A DNA stretch of 64,000 bases from Seiridium cupressi (lineage: Eukaryota; Ascomycota; Sordariomycetes; Amphisphaeriales; Sporocadaceae): contig JARVKI010000022.1 in the NCBI GenBank assembly GCA_036674765.1, forward strand, positions 310,001-374,000. The letters are read 5' to 3'. Under the pieces are notes generated by a model, which saw only the letters and a program-made list of their open reading frames with translations, was not told the origin of the DNA and did not search any database. Both the position numbers and the translations under genes were made by a program. Positions 32,278-42,241 of the stretch are shown here, piece after piece (within the stretch, counting starts at the first letter, position 1; each line of letters begins with the position of its first letter).

Positions 32278-33203
32278 TCGCCTGGCACCATTTGTGATTG
32301 ATTGCATGGTCTTTCGGCGTTGGGATCTGGCACAAAGTAATACCACAAAGCACGGTCATACGAGGCGTCACTTTGGGATAGACATTGGGGGACCGGTTTT
32401 AGCGATTTGGCTTCTGGCGTAAGGGGTTTCCAACGGTTCGGCGTGCCTCACAGGAATGGCCAATTGCATACGGATGGGGGCAGTCGCCTGACGATCTTTG
32501 AATATAATGTTTCTTAGTCCTTTTGTAACATAGGTTTTCCCTTTACAGATAATGGTTTTATTTTTACTCCGGATGAGGAGGAAGAAGAAGAAAATGTCAG
32601 CAATAGTCTCACAGGGTGGTAGTGGAAGCAATCAACTCTGGTAATTGAAGAAATCAGTATTACGGTGCGATTGACCTCGCAGCGGACCCAGTCGGGGGAT
32701 TGGCTCATATATGTTGTTGACAGACTACTTTGAACGAATTGCGCCAAAGTAGGAAAGAAAAATTGGATGGATATGATTGCTGAAAAGGCAAGCTTGACAA
32801 GATCTCTATAGATGGCTGCATGAAATCTCAGAAACCAAATCAAGCACCTGAGAGGGGCTTGTGATGTGGTTGACGACTTGAGACACAGTTTCTAGGTACA
32901 TGTAATTAGGGTTTCGATACATGAGTGGCCGCATACACGCTAGCCAGAACCAGCGCGTCGGGCCCCAGTGTTCAATTAGATACAGACGCGACGCGTTGCT
33001 CCATCCTACTCGGCCATCCCACTTTCTTTTGATGCCTGGAGTTTCGCTGTCACTACCTCCTTCCAATTCTCGGACAATCAACCGCAACCTGCCCTCTCCT
33101 CCAACACGTAGACCACTGATCCCTTCGCGAAAGACTTTTCCCTTGCACCGCATCTTCTCTTGAACAACCCCATTTTCCGCAAACGCCTCGCCAGACCGCC
33201 ACA
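32278..33203. other. intergenic, vezatin-like gene to PCNA
   Basis: 926 bp holding the vezatin-like terminator and PCNA promoter. The last 200 bp are C/T-rich. MCB-like sites at 32986-32996 are listed separately. Confidence 0.5.
32986..32996. promoter_or_regulatory. MCB-like sites upstream of PCNA
   Basis: ACGCG directly abuts ACGCGT, about 210 bp before the PCNA start. ACGCGT is the MluI cell-cycle box bound by MBF at G1/S genes in yeasts. A similar ACGCGA...ACGCGT pair lies upstream of dUTPase. Function inferred, not shown. Confidence 0.45.
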
Positions 33204-34181
33204 ATGCTTGAGGCAAGACTCGAAAAGGCCAACGACCTGAAGAAGGTATGGTTCCAGTCCCGACTCGAGGGCAGCCTCAACTCATGTATGGAACACTTGC
33301 TAACTCCCACAAGGTCGTTGACGCAATCAAGGACCTGGTTCAAGACTGCAACTTCGACTGTAACGACTCGGGCCTCGCGCTACAGGCCATGGACAATTCG
33401 CACGTCGCCCTTGTCTCCATGATGTACAAGGCCGAGTCGTTCTCCCCCTACCGATGCGACCGCAACATTGCCCTCGGTGTCAACCTCGTCTCACTGACCA
33501 AGGTGCTGCGCGCTGCCCAGAACGACGACGTGCTCACACTCAAGGCCGAGGACGCGCCCGACTCGCTCAACCTCGTGTTCGAGAGCTCCAACAACGACCG
33601 TATTTCCGAGTATGACCTTAAGCTCATGGATATTGACCAGGAGCACCTGGGTATCCCTGAGACTGAGTACGCAGCCACCATCACCATGCCCAGTGCGGAA
33701 TTCAAAAGAATTTGCACTGATCTGATGGCCATGTCGGAATCAGGTGAGTGCTCTATTGCCAACTGCCCCGGTTGCAGCCCGCAGACAGCTGACTAATATG
33801 GGATCTTCAAGTCAACATCGAGGCCAGCAAGGACGGTGTCAAGTTCTCGGCCAACGGTGACATCGGCAACGGCTCAGTGACGCTTCGAAGCACCCAAGAC
33901 GTCGAGAAGGAGGATCTCAACGTGGACATTGAGCTGACCGAGCCCGTGTCGCTTACTTTCTCCCTGAAGTACCTGGTTAACTTTTGCAAAGCCCAGCCCC
34001 TATCCACTAGAGTCAAGGTCTGCCTCTCCAATGAAGTGCCTCTCCTGGTCGAGTACGGCTTGGCTGGCACCAGTTATCTACGATTCTACTTGGCGCCCAA
34101 GGTACGTTTCACACTCTTCACAAGGCATTACCGCTGTTCCCCGCTAATGCAGAGAAATCACAGATTGGCGACGAGGAGTAG
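33204..34181 (+). CDS. proliferating cell nuclear antigen (sliding clamp)
   Basis: Homotrimeric DNA clamp for polymerases delta and epsilon and hub for repair factors in the nucleus. Exons 33204-33245, 33314-33743, 33812-34101 and 34164-34181 (259 aa, the usual length). Features: MLEARLEKA at the N-terminus, [15 protein letters not shown], the interdomain loop [13 protein letters not shown] that takes PIP-box partners, Lys164 in [10 protein letters not shown] (the ubiquitin/SUMO site in other species), and the C-terminal LAPKIGDEE. The last exon has only 18 nt, including the stop. All intron phases agree. Start ATG follows a CGCCACA leader. Confidence 0.97.
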
Positions 34182-34822
34182 AGAGCGAGTCAAAAACAAA
34201 CGTTTGAACACGAAATTCACGAGACATAAAACACCACTGTGCTGGCAGCCGGCGCTACACGCGTGGACACGGCATGGAATAGAGAACCGAGTCTTGTTAG
34301 ATAAGGGCTACTTGAGGCCGGACTCGAGCCCGGGGTATGACTGCAAGCGGGCAGTTGGTGAGGGTGGCAGCCCTCGGCATGGCGGAACATTTTGCATGGA
34401 TATGACACTGGAGTACAGAGGAGTAATGACAAAGCCAATTTCACACACGAAAGGAGAGCATCATGACATGACGTCGGACGCGTGTGGGAGACGCGTAACT
34501 CGGATTGGCCTAGCGCGGGGCTGGCGGGGTTGTTTCTACACCCGGCGCTGGCGAGGACCCTGATGAGAAATTTCGAGTCACGGTATGTCCGTGTGGAACA
34601 ACGGCTTACAGCCAGCCCGCCCTCTGCGATAACGGTGGTCAGGATCTTGCCCGTGTCTTTGCCGGCTGCCTCTCGCACGTCTCGCTGCCATAATCACACT
34701 ACCCAAGGCTTCTAATCTCCATGCGTAGGCCTGTGATTTTATCCGCCTCGACTATATGTGAATACCCGCACCATCGCATCCCTGCCCCAAATTTGTAAAT
34801 CCGCCGGAGCGGCACCCGGATC
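34182..34822. other. intergenic, PCNA to pyridoxal kinase
   Basis: 641 bp between tandem genes. Three ACGCGT hexamers occur at 34258-34263, 34478-34483 and 34491-34496, about 330-560 bp before the kinase start. No gene seen. Confidence 0.5.
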
Positions 34823-36172
34823 ATGGGCGCCGAACCGTCAGTACCGGAGACGAGCGTCCTCGCCGTAGCCAGCCATGTAGGAAGATGACCGTCATCGCAT
34901 CCCGTAACAAGAACAAGCTAACCCAGCCTCAAGGTCGTTTCTGGGTGAGTCCCCGTCCACGCCCGTGTCGAGACGGTCCCGGCGCGCAACCCGCTGACTG
35001 CATGGCAGGCATGTTGGAAATAAAATCGCCGTCTTCGTACTCCAGTCCATGGGCTGCGATGTCGCGGCTCTTAACACGGTCCAATTTAGTGAGGCGCCTT
35101 CCGGACATGCATATCCCGGCATATTCGAGACGAGACCTAGGGGACTGACATTGCGCCAAAGGCAACCATACAGGCTATAGACAATGGAAGGGCACGCGAG
35201 TGTCGGCGCAGGAGATCACGGATCTATGGGAGGGTTTGAAGCAATCGTACCTCGATCGTTTCGACATGATGCTATCGGGCTACGTGCCCGGTGCTGCGGC
35301 CGTTGAGGCTGTGGGAAATATTGCGAAAGAGCTAAAAGACAAGTCCAAGGCGAAACCCGGGAGCTTCTTCTGGGTCTTGGATCCCGTAATGGGCGATAAT
35401 GGCAAGCTGTATGTGGCAGACGATGTCGTGCCCGCGTACAGGGGGCTTGTGCACCACGCCGATCTGATCTTGCCGAATCAATTCGAGGCCGAGTGAGTTC
35501 GCCTTCCCTATCTTCCTACAGGGCGGCACAAGCATATCCAAGGAGGCATTTGAGCTGATCAGGGGGAACAGGCAACTTTCCGAAGTGAAAATCACTGATT
35601 CAGCGTCCCTCCGCCAGGCCATCGAAGTCCTGCACACCAAGTTCAACATTCCGCACATTGTGATCACATCTGTCTCCCTACCCCTCAGCGGCTCGCAAAC
35701 GCCGTCCAACACGCGTACCATGTCTGTCGTCGGCTCGACAAAAACATCGACCGGCAGTCCACGATTGTTCAAAATCCTCTTTCCCGTTTTCGACTGCTAC
35801 TTCAGCGGTACAGGCGACATGTTTGCAGCTCTGATGGTGTCCCGCATGCGGGAAGCTGTATACAACGCCGGGAACGACCTAAGACAGACGGAAAGCTGGC
35901 TGAGTGGAGATGAAGTACAGCCGCTAGACCTGCCATTGGCGAAGGCGGCCGAGAAGGTCCTGGCTAGCATGCACGCGGTGCTGAGCCGTACGTGCGAGAG
36001 CATGGAGGCCGAGATGCGGAACGAGGTCGCCGCTCTCGAGAAGGGGTTGCCGGAAGAGGAGGAGAAGAGGAGGCTGCATCTGTTGAGGAGCAGGGCGGCT
36101 GAACTTAGGTTGGTCAGGAACCTAAGCTGTTTAAGAAGTCCGGATGTTGGTCATAGAGCGGAGGAATTCTAA
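34823..36172 (+). CDS. pyridoxal kinase (vitamin B6 salvage)
   Basis: ATP-dependent kinase of the ribokinase superfamily that phosphorylates pyridoxal, pyridoxine and pyridoxamine in the cytosol. Exons 34823-34876, 34934-34944, 35009-35088, 35162-35492 and 35572-36172 (358 aa). Exon 2 is only 11 nt (GTCGTTTCTGG). Without it the conserved VLAVASHVVSGHVGNK block cannot be made. Other family blocks: QSMGCDVAALNTVQFSNHTGY, WVLDPVMGDNGKLYV, LILPNQFEAEQLS and SGTGDMFAAL with the catalytic Asp. A charged C-terminal tail follows, as in related fungi. Convergent with dUTPase. The tiny exon would be missed by many gene finders. Confidence 0.93.
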
Positions 36173-36505
36173 GAAAGTAGGCGGGCATCCACAGGATAAA
36201 GCATTTGCAGAGGTTGAGGGCGTTGTCGGCAGCATTGGGTATTGAGATGGACAGAATGAGCATCTTGTAGTCGTCTTTATTGCATGGTCTTGAAGTTGTC
36301 TATCGTTTTACCTGCATGGCATATATGTGCTTGCTCTCTGTCCCAATTCTCTCTTGGTCTCAGGGCCAACTCTCACCAGTCATGTTATGTCCTTTCATAT
36401 CGTTGTCATGTCTCCGAATATCTGGCCTGGCCCTGATTTTCATGTCTTCATGATATCTCTTTTATTTATTGTTTTTATTTTTTTCCATCTAGTCGTCCCT
36501 TATCT
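36173..36505. other. convergent intergenic, pyridoxal kinase and dUTPase
   Basis: 333 bp between two 3' ends; AT-rich near 36460-36485, fitting polyadenylation. Nothing else seen. Confidence 0.5.
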
Positions 36506-37166
36506 CTAGTTCTTCCCCGTGCTGCCAAATCCGCCAGCACCACGCACACTCTCTTCGAGTTCGGCCACCTCGACGACCTCGGGCGTGTAGATCCGCTCAA
36601 TGACGAGCTGTGCCACGCGGTCGCCCTCCTTGACCTCAAAGTCCGCGTCGTTATGGTTGAACAGCAGCACCTTGACCTGCCCCCGGTAGTCGGCGTCGAT
36701 GACGCCTGCGCCCGTGTCAATGAAGTGCTTGCTCGCTAGGCCGGAGCGAGGCGCTATGCGACCATCTGTTATGCACCAACGAGTAATGATTAGCCAGGAA
36801 CTAAATAGAAATTGGGACTATCGCAGGGGAAAGGAGAGTCATCAACTCACAGGTACCAGCGGGCACCGCAATGGCGATATCCGTGTCGACGAGGGCCTTG
36901 CCGCGCTTCGGGATCACCGTCTCTTTTGAGGCGTACAGGTCGTAGCCGGCTGCGAACGCGCTGCCACGGGTGGGGACTTTGGCCTTGTCGGAGAGCTTCT
37001 TGATGAGCAAAGGGGGCGATTGCTCGATCAATGGCACGGCGGTCCCGTTGCTGTTCTCGGCGGCCATGACGCTGGTATGGGCGGCTTCGGCAATGGAGTT
37101 GGAGGGCTTGTGGCGCTTGGCAGGCGGCGAGGTTGGTGGTGAAGCGACAGAGGGGACGGTGCTCAT
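36506..37166 (-). CDS. dUTP diphosphatase (dUTPase)
   Basis: Trimeric enzyme that hydrolyses dUTP to dUMP and pyrophosphate, keeping uracil out of DNA and feeding thymidylate synthesis. Exons 36851-37166 and 36506-36765 (191 aa). All five motifs are present: [39 protein letters not shown] and [10 protein letters not shown]. The start used gives [11 protein letters not shown], a short disordered leader. The frame is open upstream, and ATG 37346 would add 60 residues without any Asp or Glu, possibly a mitochondrial form. MCB-like boxes fall at 37263-37279, which would be inside that extension. Enzyme identity is certain; N-terminus not. Confidence 0.95.
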
Positions 37167-38093
37167 TGCGCGGTGGGAGGGAAGGGTGTGGTGTAACACG
37201 AGGAAGTTGTGGTGTTGATAATTGGCAGCGAGTTGGTGATGGTGGGGGAGATGTCGGTGAAGACGCGACGGAGACGCGTTAAGGGGATTTTGATGGAGCT
37301 TGGTGGTGGGGAAGAAGAGGGCTGACAGTCGCGGGGTTTTGTGCATGGCTTCTCGCAGCGTAACTACAATGTACAGTTTGTGTACCGGTGTTACGATATG
37401 GACTAGGTACTCAGGGCAATCATGGTTCACTCTCTCAACCGTCCAGTTCATAGTGACCGTTTGAAGTCAAACGATATCTGTGCGCCTAGGGCCGTCCGTC
37501 TCTCTGTAGCTGCTGCCACTGTACGTGACAGCATCGCTCGATACCCTAATGTAGCCCGGAATATCTGGACATGGAGAGATTGAAGGACAGCAAAATGCAC
37601 AGTGGGTTGGGAGACATTTACTGGCATTGATTTCGGTGTCCACTATCTGTGCAAACGTTTCATCCCATCATTTTTCGGCACTTGACGCGCTGGCCAAATC
37701 TATTCTGGTCCAATGGCCCCTTGAGGTAGCATTGTGACATCTGGCTGTTTCAACATCATGGGTTCCATGTCTCTTTGGCGGGTTGGCTTGCAGAAATCAA
37801 GCTTGCTATCAACAATTCCTAGTTTCAGAACCCCAGTACTGGGGAATTTCTCCCGATTTAATGTATATCCGGCCAGTCCTGATAATCGTGAGTCGTGAGC
37901 CGTAAGTAAATGAAGCGTAATCGTAGTTCAAGTTACTTACTTGCCGTATATGTACTGAAGCCTGCTGACAGGGGTCGAAAGTCGTCCAGTCCAGCAAACA
38001 GCTTGAATAGTTCGATGACATGGTATCATCAAGCGGTCCTGCTCAGGCTACGGTTGCAATCACTTGTCCAGAAATGAAGGTATGCACTTTAAA
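37167..38093. other. intergenic, dUTPase start to CENP-K-like 3' end
   Basis: 927 bp with the dUTPase promoter and possible extended 5' coding region. MCB-like boxes are listed separately. No further gene seen. Confidence 0.5.
37263..37279. promoter_or_regulatory. MCB-like site pair upstream of dUTPase
   Basis: ACGCGA (37263-37268) and ACGCGT (37274-37279) lie about 100 bp before the dUTPase start, in the same order as the pair upstream of PCNA. Candidate MBF-type G1/S control, inferred from the motif only. Confidence 0.45.
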
Positions 38094-39130
38094 TCACTCG
38101 TCCAAGTCTTTGCCAAAGTCTATGAGCCGCAGTCTGGTAGAGTCTTTGGGGTGGAACTGTGCAACTTTGGACCTAACCAGAAACCGTGCCGCTGCCGTTT
38201 CTTTATGGAGATGGACATAGGCTGTAGAATTGTCACCATCGGCTTCCACGAGGCTGTTGAGAAGTTGCTGGGTCAGCTCTCTCATTTCCGTGCCTGCCGC
38301 CGCTGCCTCATTGCGATTCTCCTCACTGGGTCGGACTTGGGGCTCTTGACTCGGTCCCCATATTTCATCGATGCGTCGCTGCCGTTTGTCCTGATCATTG
38401 TTTTCTTTCGCTTTCTTGAGTCGCCCCTGAGTGCTGAACCCTGCCGCTAAGTCGTCGGTGTCGATATCCATCATGTCACCGACCACCGGGCCACCCAGGT
38501 CCTCTGCAGCCAGCTTTGATGCAAGATGGTCGTCAATGAACCGCCTTATGGCCTTGAGCAGGGCTGAAGTGTTCTTGTCATAGTTTTTCTTCTTTTTCTT
38601 CAGTTCGGCGATGCGCTCTCGTGCAACGTCCTCCGGGGCCATATCCATCTGGTCATTTAATCCATCGCGCAGAGTTTGGATGCGATTCCGCAGGCTTTGG
38701 GAAAGTGCTTGCTGGTCTCTCAGGTTTGACTGCTCAGCCTGAAGCCGCTTCCTCGCCGTCTCGACTGATTCTCCGTGGGATACAAGGTAGTTCTTTGAGT
38801 CCTCCACCGTCTGATGAGTCTTGCGGAGAGCAAGCAGAGCAGGCAAGACGGAGTCTGGGAAAGGGAGGAACGGTATCTTGGATGCTAGTTCATCATAGGC
38901 GGCTCTCATCATCTCCAAGGGAGCCTCTGGTCGAACCGTGGGGGTTGAACGGTCCGCGGCCGAGGCGCGTAGCTGTCATGCGTAAGAATAACTAGGAAGT
39001 TGTTCTATTGAAGACTGCATACCTTTTTCAAGACTGCCTCGTGGTCCTTGACTGTCTGTTGCAACTCGGACAGCGATTGCTCGACGCGACTGGCGTGAAG
39101 CGCGTCGTATTCGTCCTGGTGGTCATTCAT
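38094..39130 (-). CDS. CENP-K/Sim4-like inner-kinetochore protein (probable)
   Basis: Exons 39023-39130 and 38094-38972 (328 aa), joined by a 50-nt GTATGC intron. The first 40 residues are helical (SLSELQQTVKDHEAVLKK). Then comes a conserved block (MMRAAYDELASKIPFLPFPD and LPALLALRKTH) and a long coiled coil (about 95-190), ending in FIDDHLASKLAAEDLGGPVV. The C-terminus has ARFLVRSKVAQFHPKDSTRLRLIDFG. This pattern fits the fungal CENP-K (Sim4) family of the constitutive centromere-associated network, as I recall it. The protein has no catalytic motif, so the call rests on overall pattern. Another coiled-coil kinetochore subunit is the main alternative. Confidence 0.55.
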
Positions 39131-40652
39131 GCTTGATAACTTCGATGCTCTCCTAGAATATGTGCTATGTGCTCTGGGGAAAGGAAAACCCGCAGATATC
39201 TGCTAATTCCACGGTGAGGCAGGCGCCGCAACAGGCTGCGTTGCTGTATTGCTTGATGGTCCACTGTTGTATGCTTGAATACGGGAACGTCTCATCTTGG
39301 TGCCACTCTCGCTTGAATACCTAGGTCAAGCGAACAGCTAGGTAATGCGGGTGAAAGAGCACTAGGTCAAGCATACATGGCAAATACTACACTGTAGTTT
39401 TGTGCTGACAGCGCCCCCATTGGCGAATTCAAAGCGACTGATTGTACTCGTGATAGCGTCTCGGTGCAAATGAAGCACATATAGCCTAGGCACCGTTCCG
39501 TCGAATGCCGGACGTGGCAGCCTATGCACCGTAGATCGCAACATTGGAGGAAGGCACACACACAGTGAGCGAGACAGCATGGACAGTGGGAGCAACGTGA
39601 GCTGACCACTTGACTTGGGCGGGCTACGGCACCAATGGAGAAGTCGCCTTGGCAAGCCGGCATTCAGAAACTTCAGTACTCGCACGGTGGAGCACGCCCC
39701 AGTCTCTGCACCGCGCCCTAAAACCACACACGCTCGGACTCAGCTGTGTGGAGTGCAGATCTTCGTCCACATCAACCTCTTCATGAGACATCGTCCCCTT
39801 CATCTTTCTCCCAAACCCCCCGTTTCCCATCTGCATTCTCGCGACTGTTTCTAGCCCAGTCTCTTGGAAACGCCCTTCCGGTCCGGCATTTCCTGAGGTG
39901 TCACGGGATTTTCTTACCCATTTTAATACTCCTGCCCCGCCCTTGATCACCTCCTCCCTGCTTTGGAGCTCCTGCCACAAAGTCAAAGAACGAGCAACAG
40001 CTATCGAAAAGCTTCCACCCAACGGAGCTGCATCGTCCTTCGCGTGACTTGCGTCTCTCTGCACATCCTGCAGCAAAGCTTGTTCGGAATCAACAGGCAG
40101 GAAGCGGTCTAGCTGTCGACAGCCGGCATTCAGAGACAGCTTCGAGCTTCCATTTGACGACGGTCCATTCCCGTTTGAAGGAGCAAAGGTTTGAGGACCA
40201 CTGACTGTCTATCTGATCCTATCTCTTGTTTTTCTCGAGAAGCCACTCTACTCCATTGTCAACTCATCTCATCACTATCACCGTCCTCTGCCTGTCTGCT
40301 CCAAGGCAGCGACTGTCCTCCTACATCACTCCGCCGCTTTCAGGTCACCTACCAGCTTGCGCGCCAGCTCCCAAGAGCCGTCGTCGTAGCTTCGCTTCAC
40401 ATCACCCGCACCTCAACTGTCTGCGATACCGAGCCTACTCTCTTCCTCGACCAAACCTCGTCCGACTACATCTCCCGACCCTTCCTCACGTCTGAGTGTG
40501 CCCTCGCCTTCCGCCCCGACACACTACACCTACACGTTTTCCTTCGAAAACCCCATAGGTGTAGATAGAAGCCGATAATTGAATCAACCCATTCGACTCT
40601 GACCCTCTTTTCTCGCCAACTTAAGTGAAAATACCACATAAAGTAGGACACC
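39131..40652. other. divergent intergenic, CENP-K-like and KH protein
   Basis: 1.52 kb. The sequence from about 40200 to 40650 is strongly pyrimidine-rich and probably a long 5' leader of the KH protein gene. A direct repeat CTAGGTCAAGC occurs near 39320 and 39362. No independent gene accepted. Confidence 0.5.
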
Positions 40653-42241
40653 ATGTCTGCCTCGCCCTCGCAAACCACCAACCCGGCCAAGCGCCCCTTG
40701 GAGGACGCCTCGTCGCCCTCAGCAAAGAATGACCAACCCGAAGCCAAGCGACCCGCTCTTGACAAGGTCATCAAGAATGGCCACGACGAGGAGGAGCCTA
40801 TTACTGTTGCCCCTGAGGACAATGGCGCCACTCCGCCCGCCGAGCCAAACGGCACCGTCAAGTCCGAGGACACCAATGGCGAGAAACCCGTGACCCAAGA
40901 TGAGCAAGGGGATACCATTGTTCCGGACACCAGTGAATCAAAGGCAGCCAGCAATGCCGTTGCCACTGCTGCCACTGCTGCAGCAATCCCGCCCAGCACC
41001 AACACCCACGACGAGACGGCGTGGATCCATATTCGAGCTGTTATTTCAAGCCCCGAGGCCGCGACTATCATTGGTAAAGGCGGCGAGAATGTTAGCAATA
41101 TTCGCAAGCAGTCTGGTGCCAAGTGCACTGTCAGCGACTACCAAAAGGGTGCCGTAGAGCGTATCCTCACCGTCAGCGGTGTTGTTGATGCCGTGGCAAA
41201 AGTGAGTACCATGTCGATTCCGTCTTAGCTCGAGCTGTATTCTGACATGACACAGGCATTCGGACTGATCATTCGAACTCTGAACAATGAGCCACTGACG
41301 GAATCGTCTACTGCGCAGTCTAAGACCTATCCTCTTCGCCTCCTGATCCCGCATGTGTTGATAGGGTCCATCATTGGCAAGGGTGGTGTTCGAATTCGAG
41401 AAATCCAAGAGGCATCCGGGGCTAGATTGAATGCTTCCGACTCTTGCTTGCCCCTTTCCACTGAGCGATCACTTGTGGTCATGGGTGTGGCCGACGCAGT
41501 ACATATCGCAACTTATTATGTCGGAAGCACACTCCTAGAGCAGCTCAATGAGCGTTTTGGTGGCCCGGCCGCATCCGCATATGCGACCCGCAGTGGTGGT
41601 CCAGCTGGAGTCGTCCCTGGTGGCATGCAAGTAGTCCCCTACTGCCCTCAACCAGCCGGCGGCAATTTCGGCCACCGCGAGAATTACGGCAGACGCCCTG
41701 ACCCCCGGTCCCAGCATTACTTGCCCCCTAACCCATATGCCCAACAGCCGCCATACCATGGAGCTGTCCCTCAACCTGCTGCCAGTGCACCCATGCACTA
41801 TGCTCCTCAAGCCGCTGGCGGCTACGGTGCGGGACCCCATATGCCCCCTCACCAGGCTGGTCACGTCGCCGGTCCTCAGCCTCATGGAGGGCCGCAAGCC
41901 CAGCCACCTATGCACGGCGGCGCTATGGCAGGTGCTCCACTGACTCAGCAGATCTACATTCCCAACGACATGGTGGGCGCCATCATCGGCAAGGGTGGCC
42001 AGAAGATCAACGAGATCCGACAGATCAGCGGAAGTGTGATTAAGATCAATGAGCCGCAGGACAACAGCAACGAGCGACTTGTCACGATTACTGGTACTGA
42101 GGAGTGTAACAGAATGGCTCTGTATATGCTGTATTCTCGACTTGGTGAGTAGCAACTGATGCGTACCGCGAAGAAACCTTCCATCTTTCGAATAAGGGGC
42201 TAATTAGTTATGCTATAGAGAGTGAAAAGCACAGGATCTAA
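40653..42241 (+). CDS. triple-KH-domain RNA-binding protein (PCBP/Hek2/Rnc1-like)
   Basis: RNA-binding protein with three KH domains, like animal poly(C)-binding proteins, yeast Pbp2/Hek2 and S. pombe Rnc1, which bind and regulate specific mRNAs. Exons 40653-41201, 41256-42144 and 42219-42241 (486 aa). The N-terminal 120 residues are acidic and disordered. KH1 (from about 127) has IIGKGGENV, KH2 IIGKGGVRI and KH3 IIGKGGQKI, all with intact G-x-x-G loops. A Gly/Pro/Gln/His-rich linker separates KH2 and KH3. The third exon encodes only ESEKHRI and the stop; without it the protein would end at a GTGAG-derived stop. A long pyrimidine-rich leader suggests post-transcriptional control. Confidence 0.9.

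Noticed and set aside
40466..41128. 220-aa minus-strand frame opposite the KH protein
   Set aside because: Antisense of the acidic N-terminus; Ser/Val-rich shadow without motifs.
41535..42155. 206-aa minus-strand frame opposite KH2-KH3
   Set aside because: Shadow of the real KH-coding strand.
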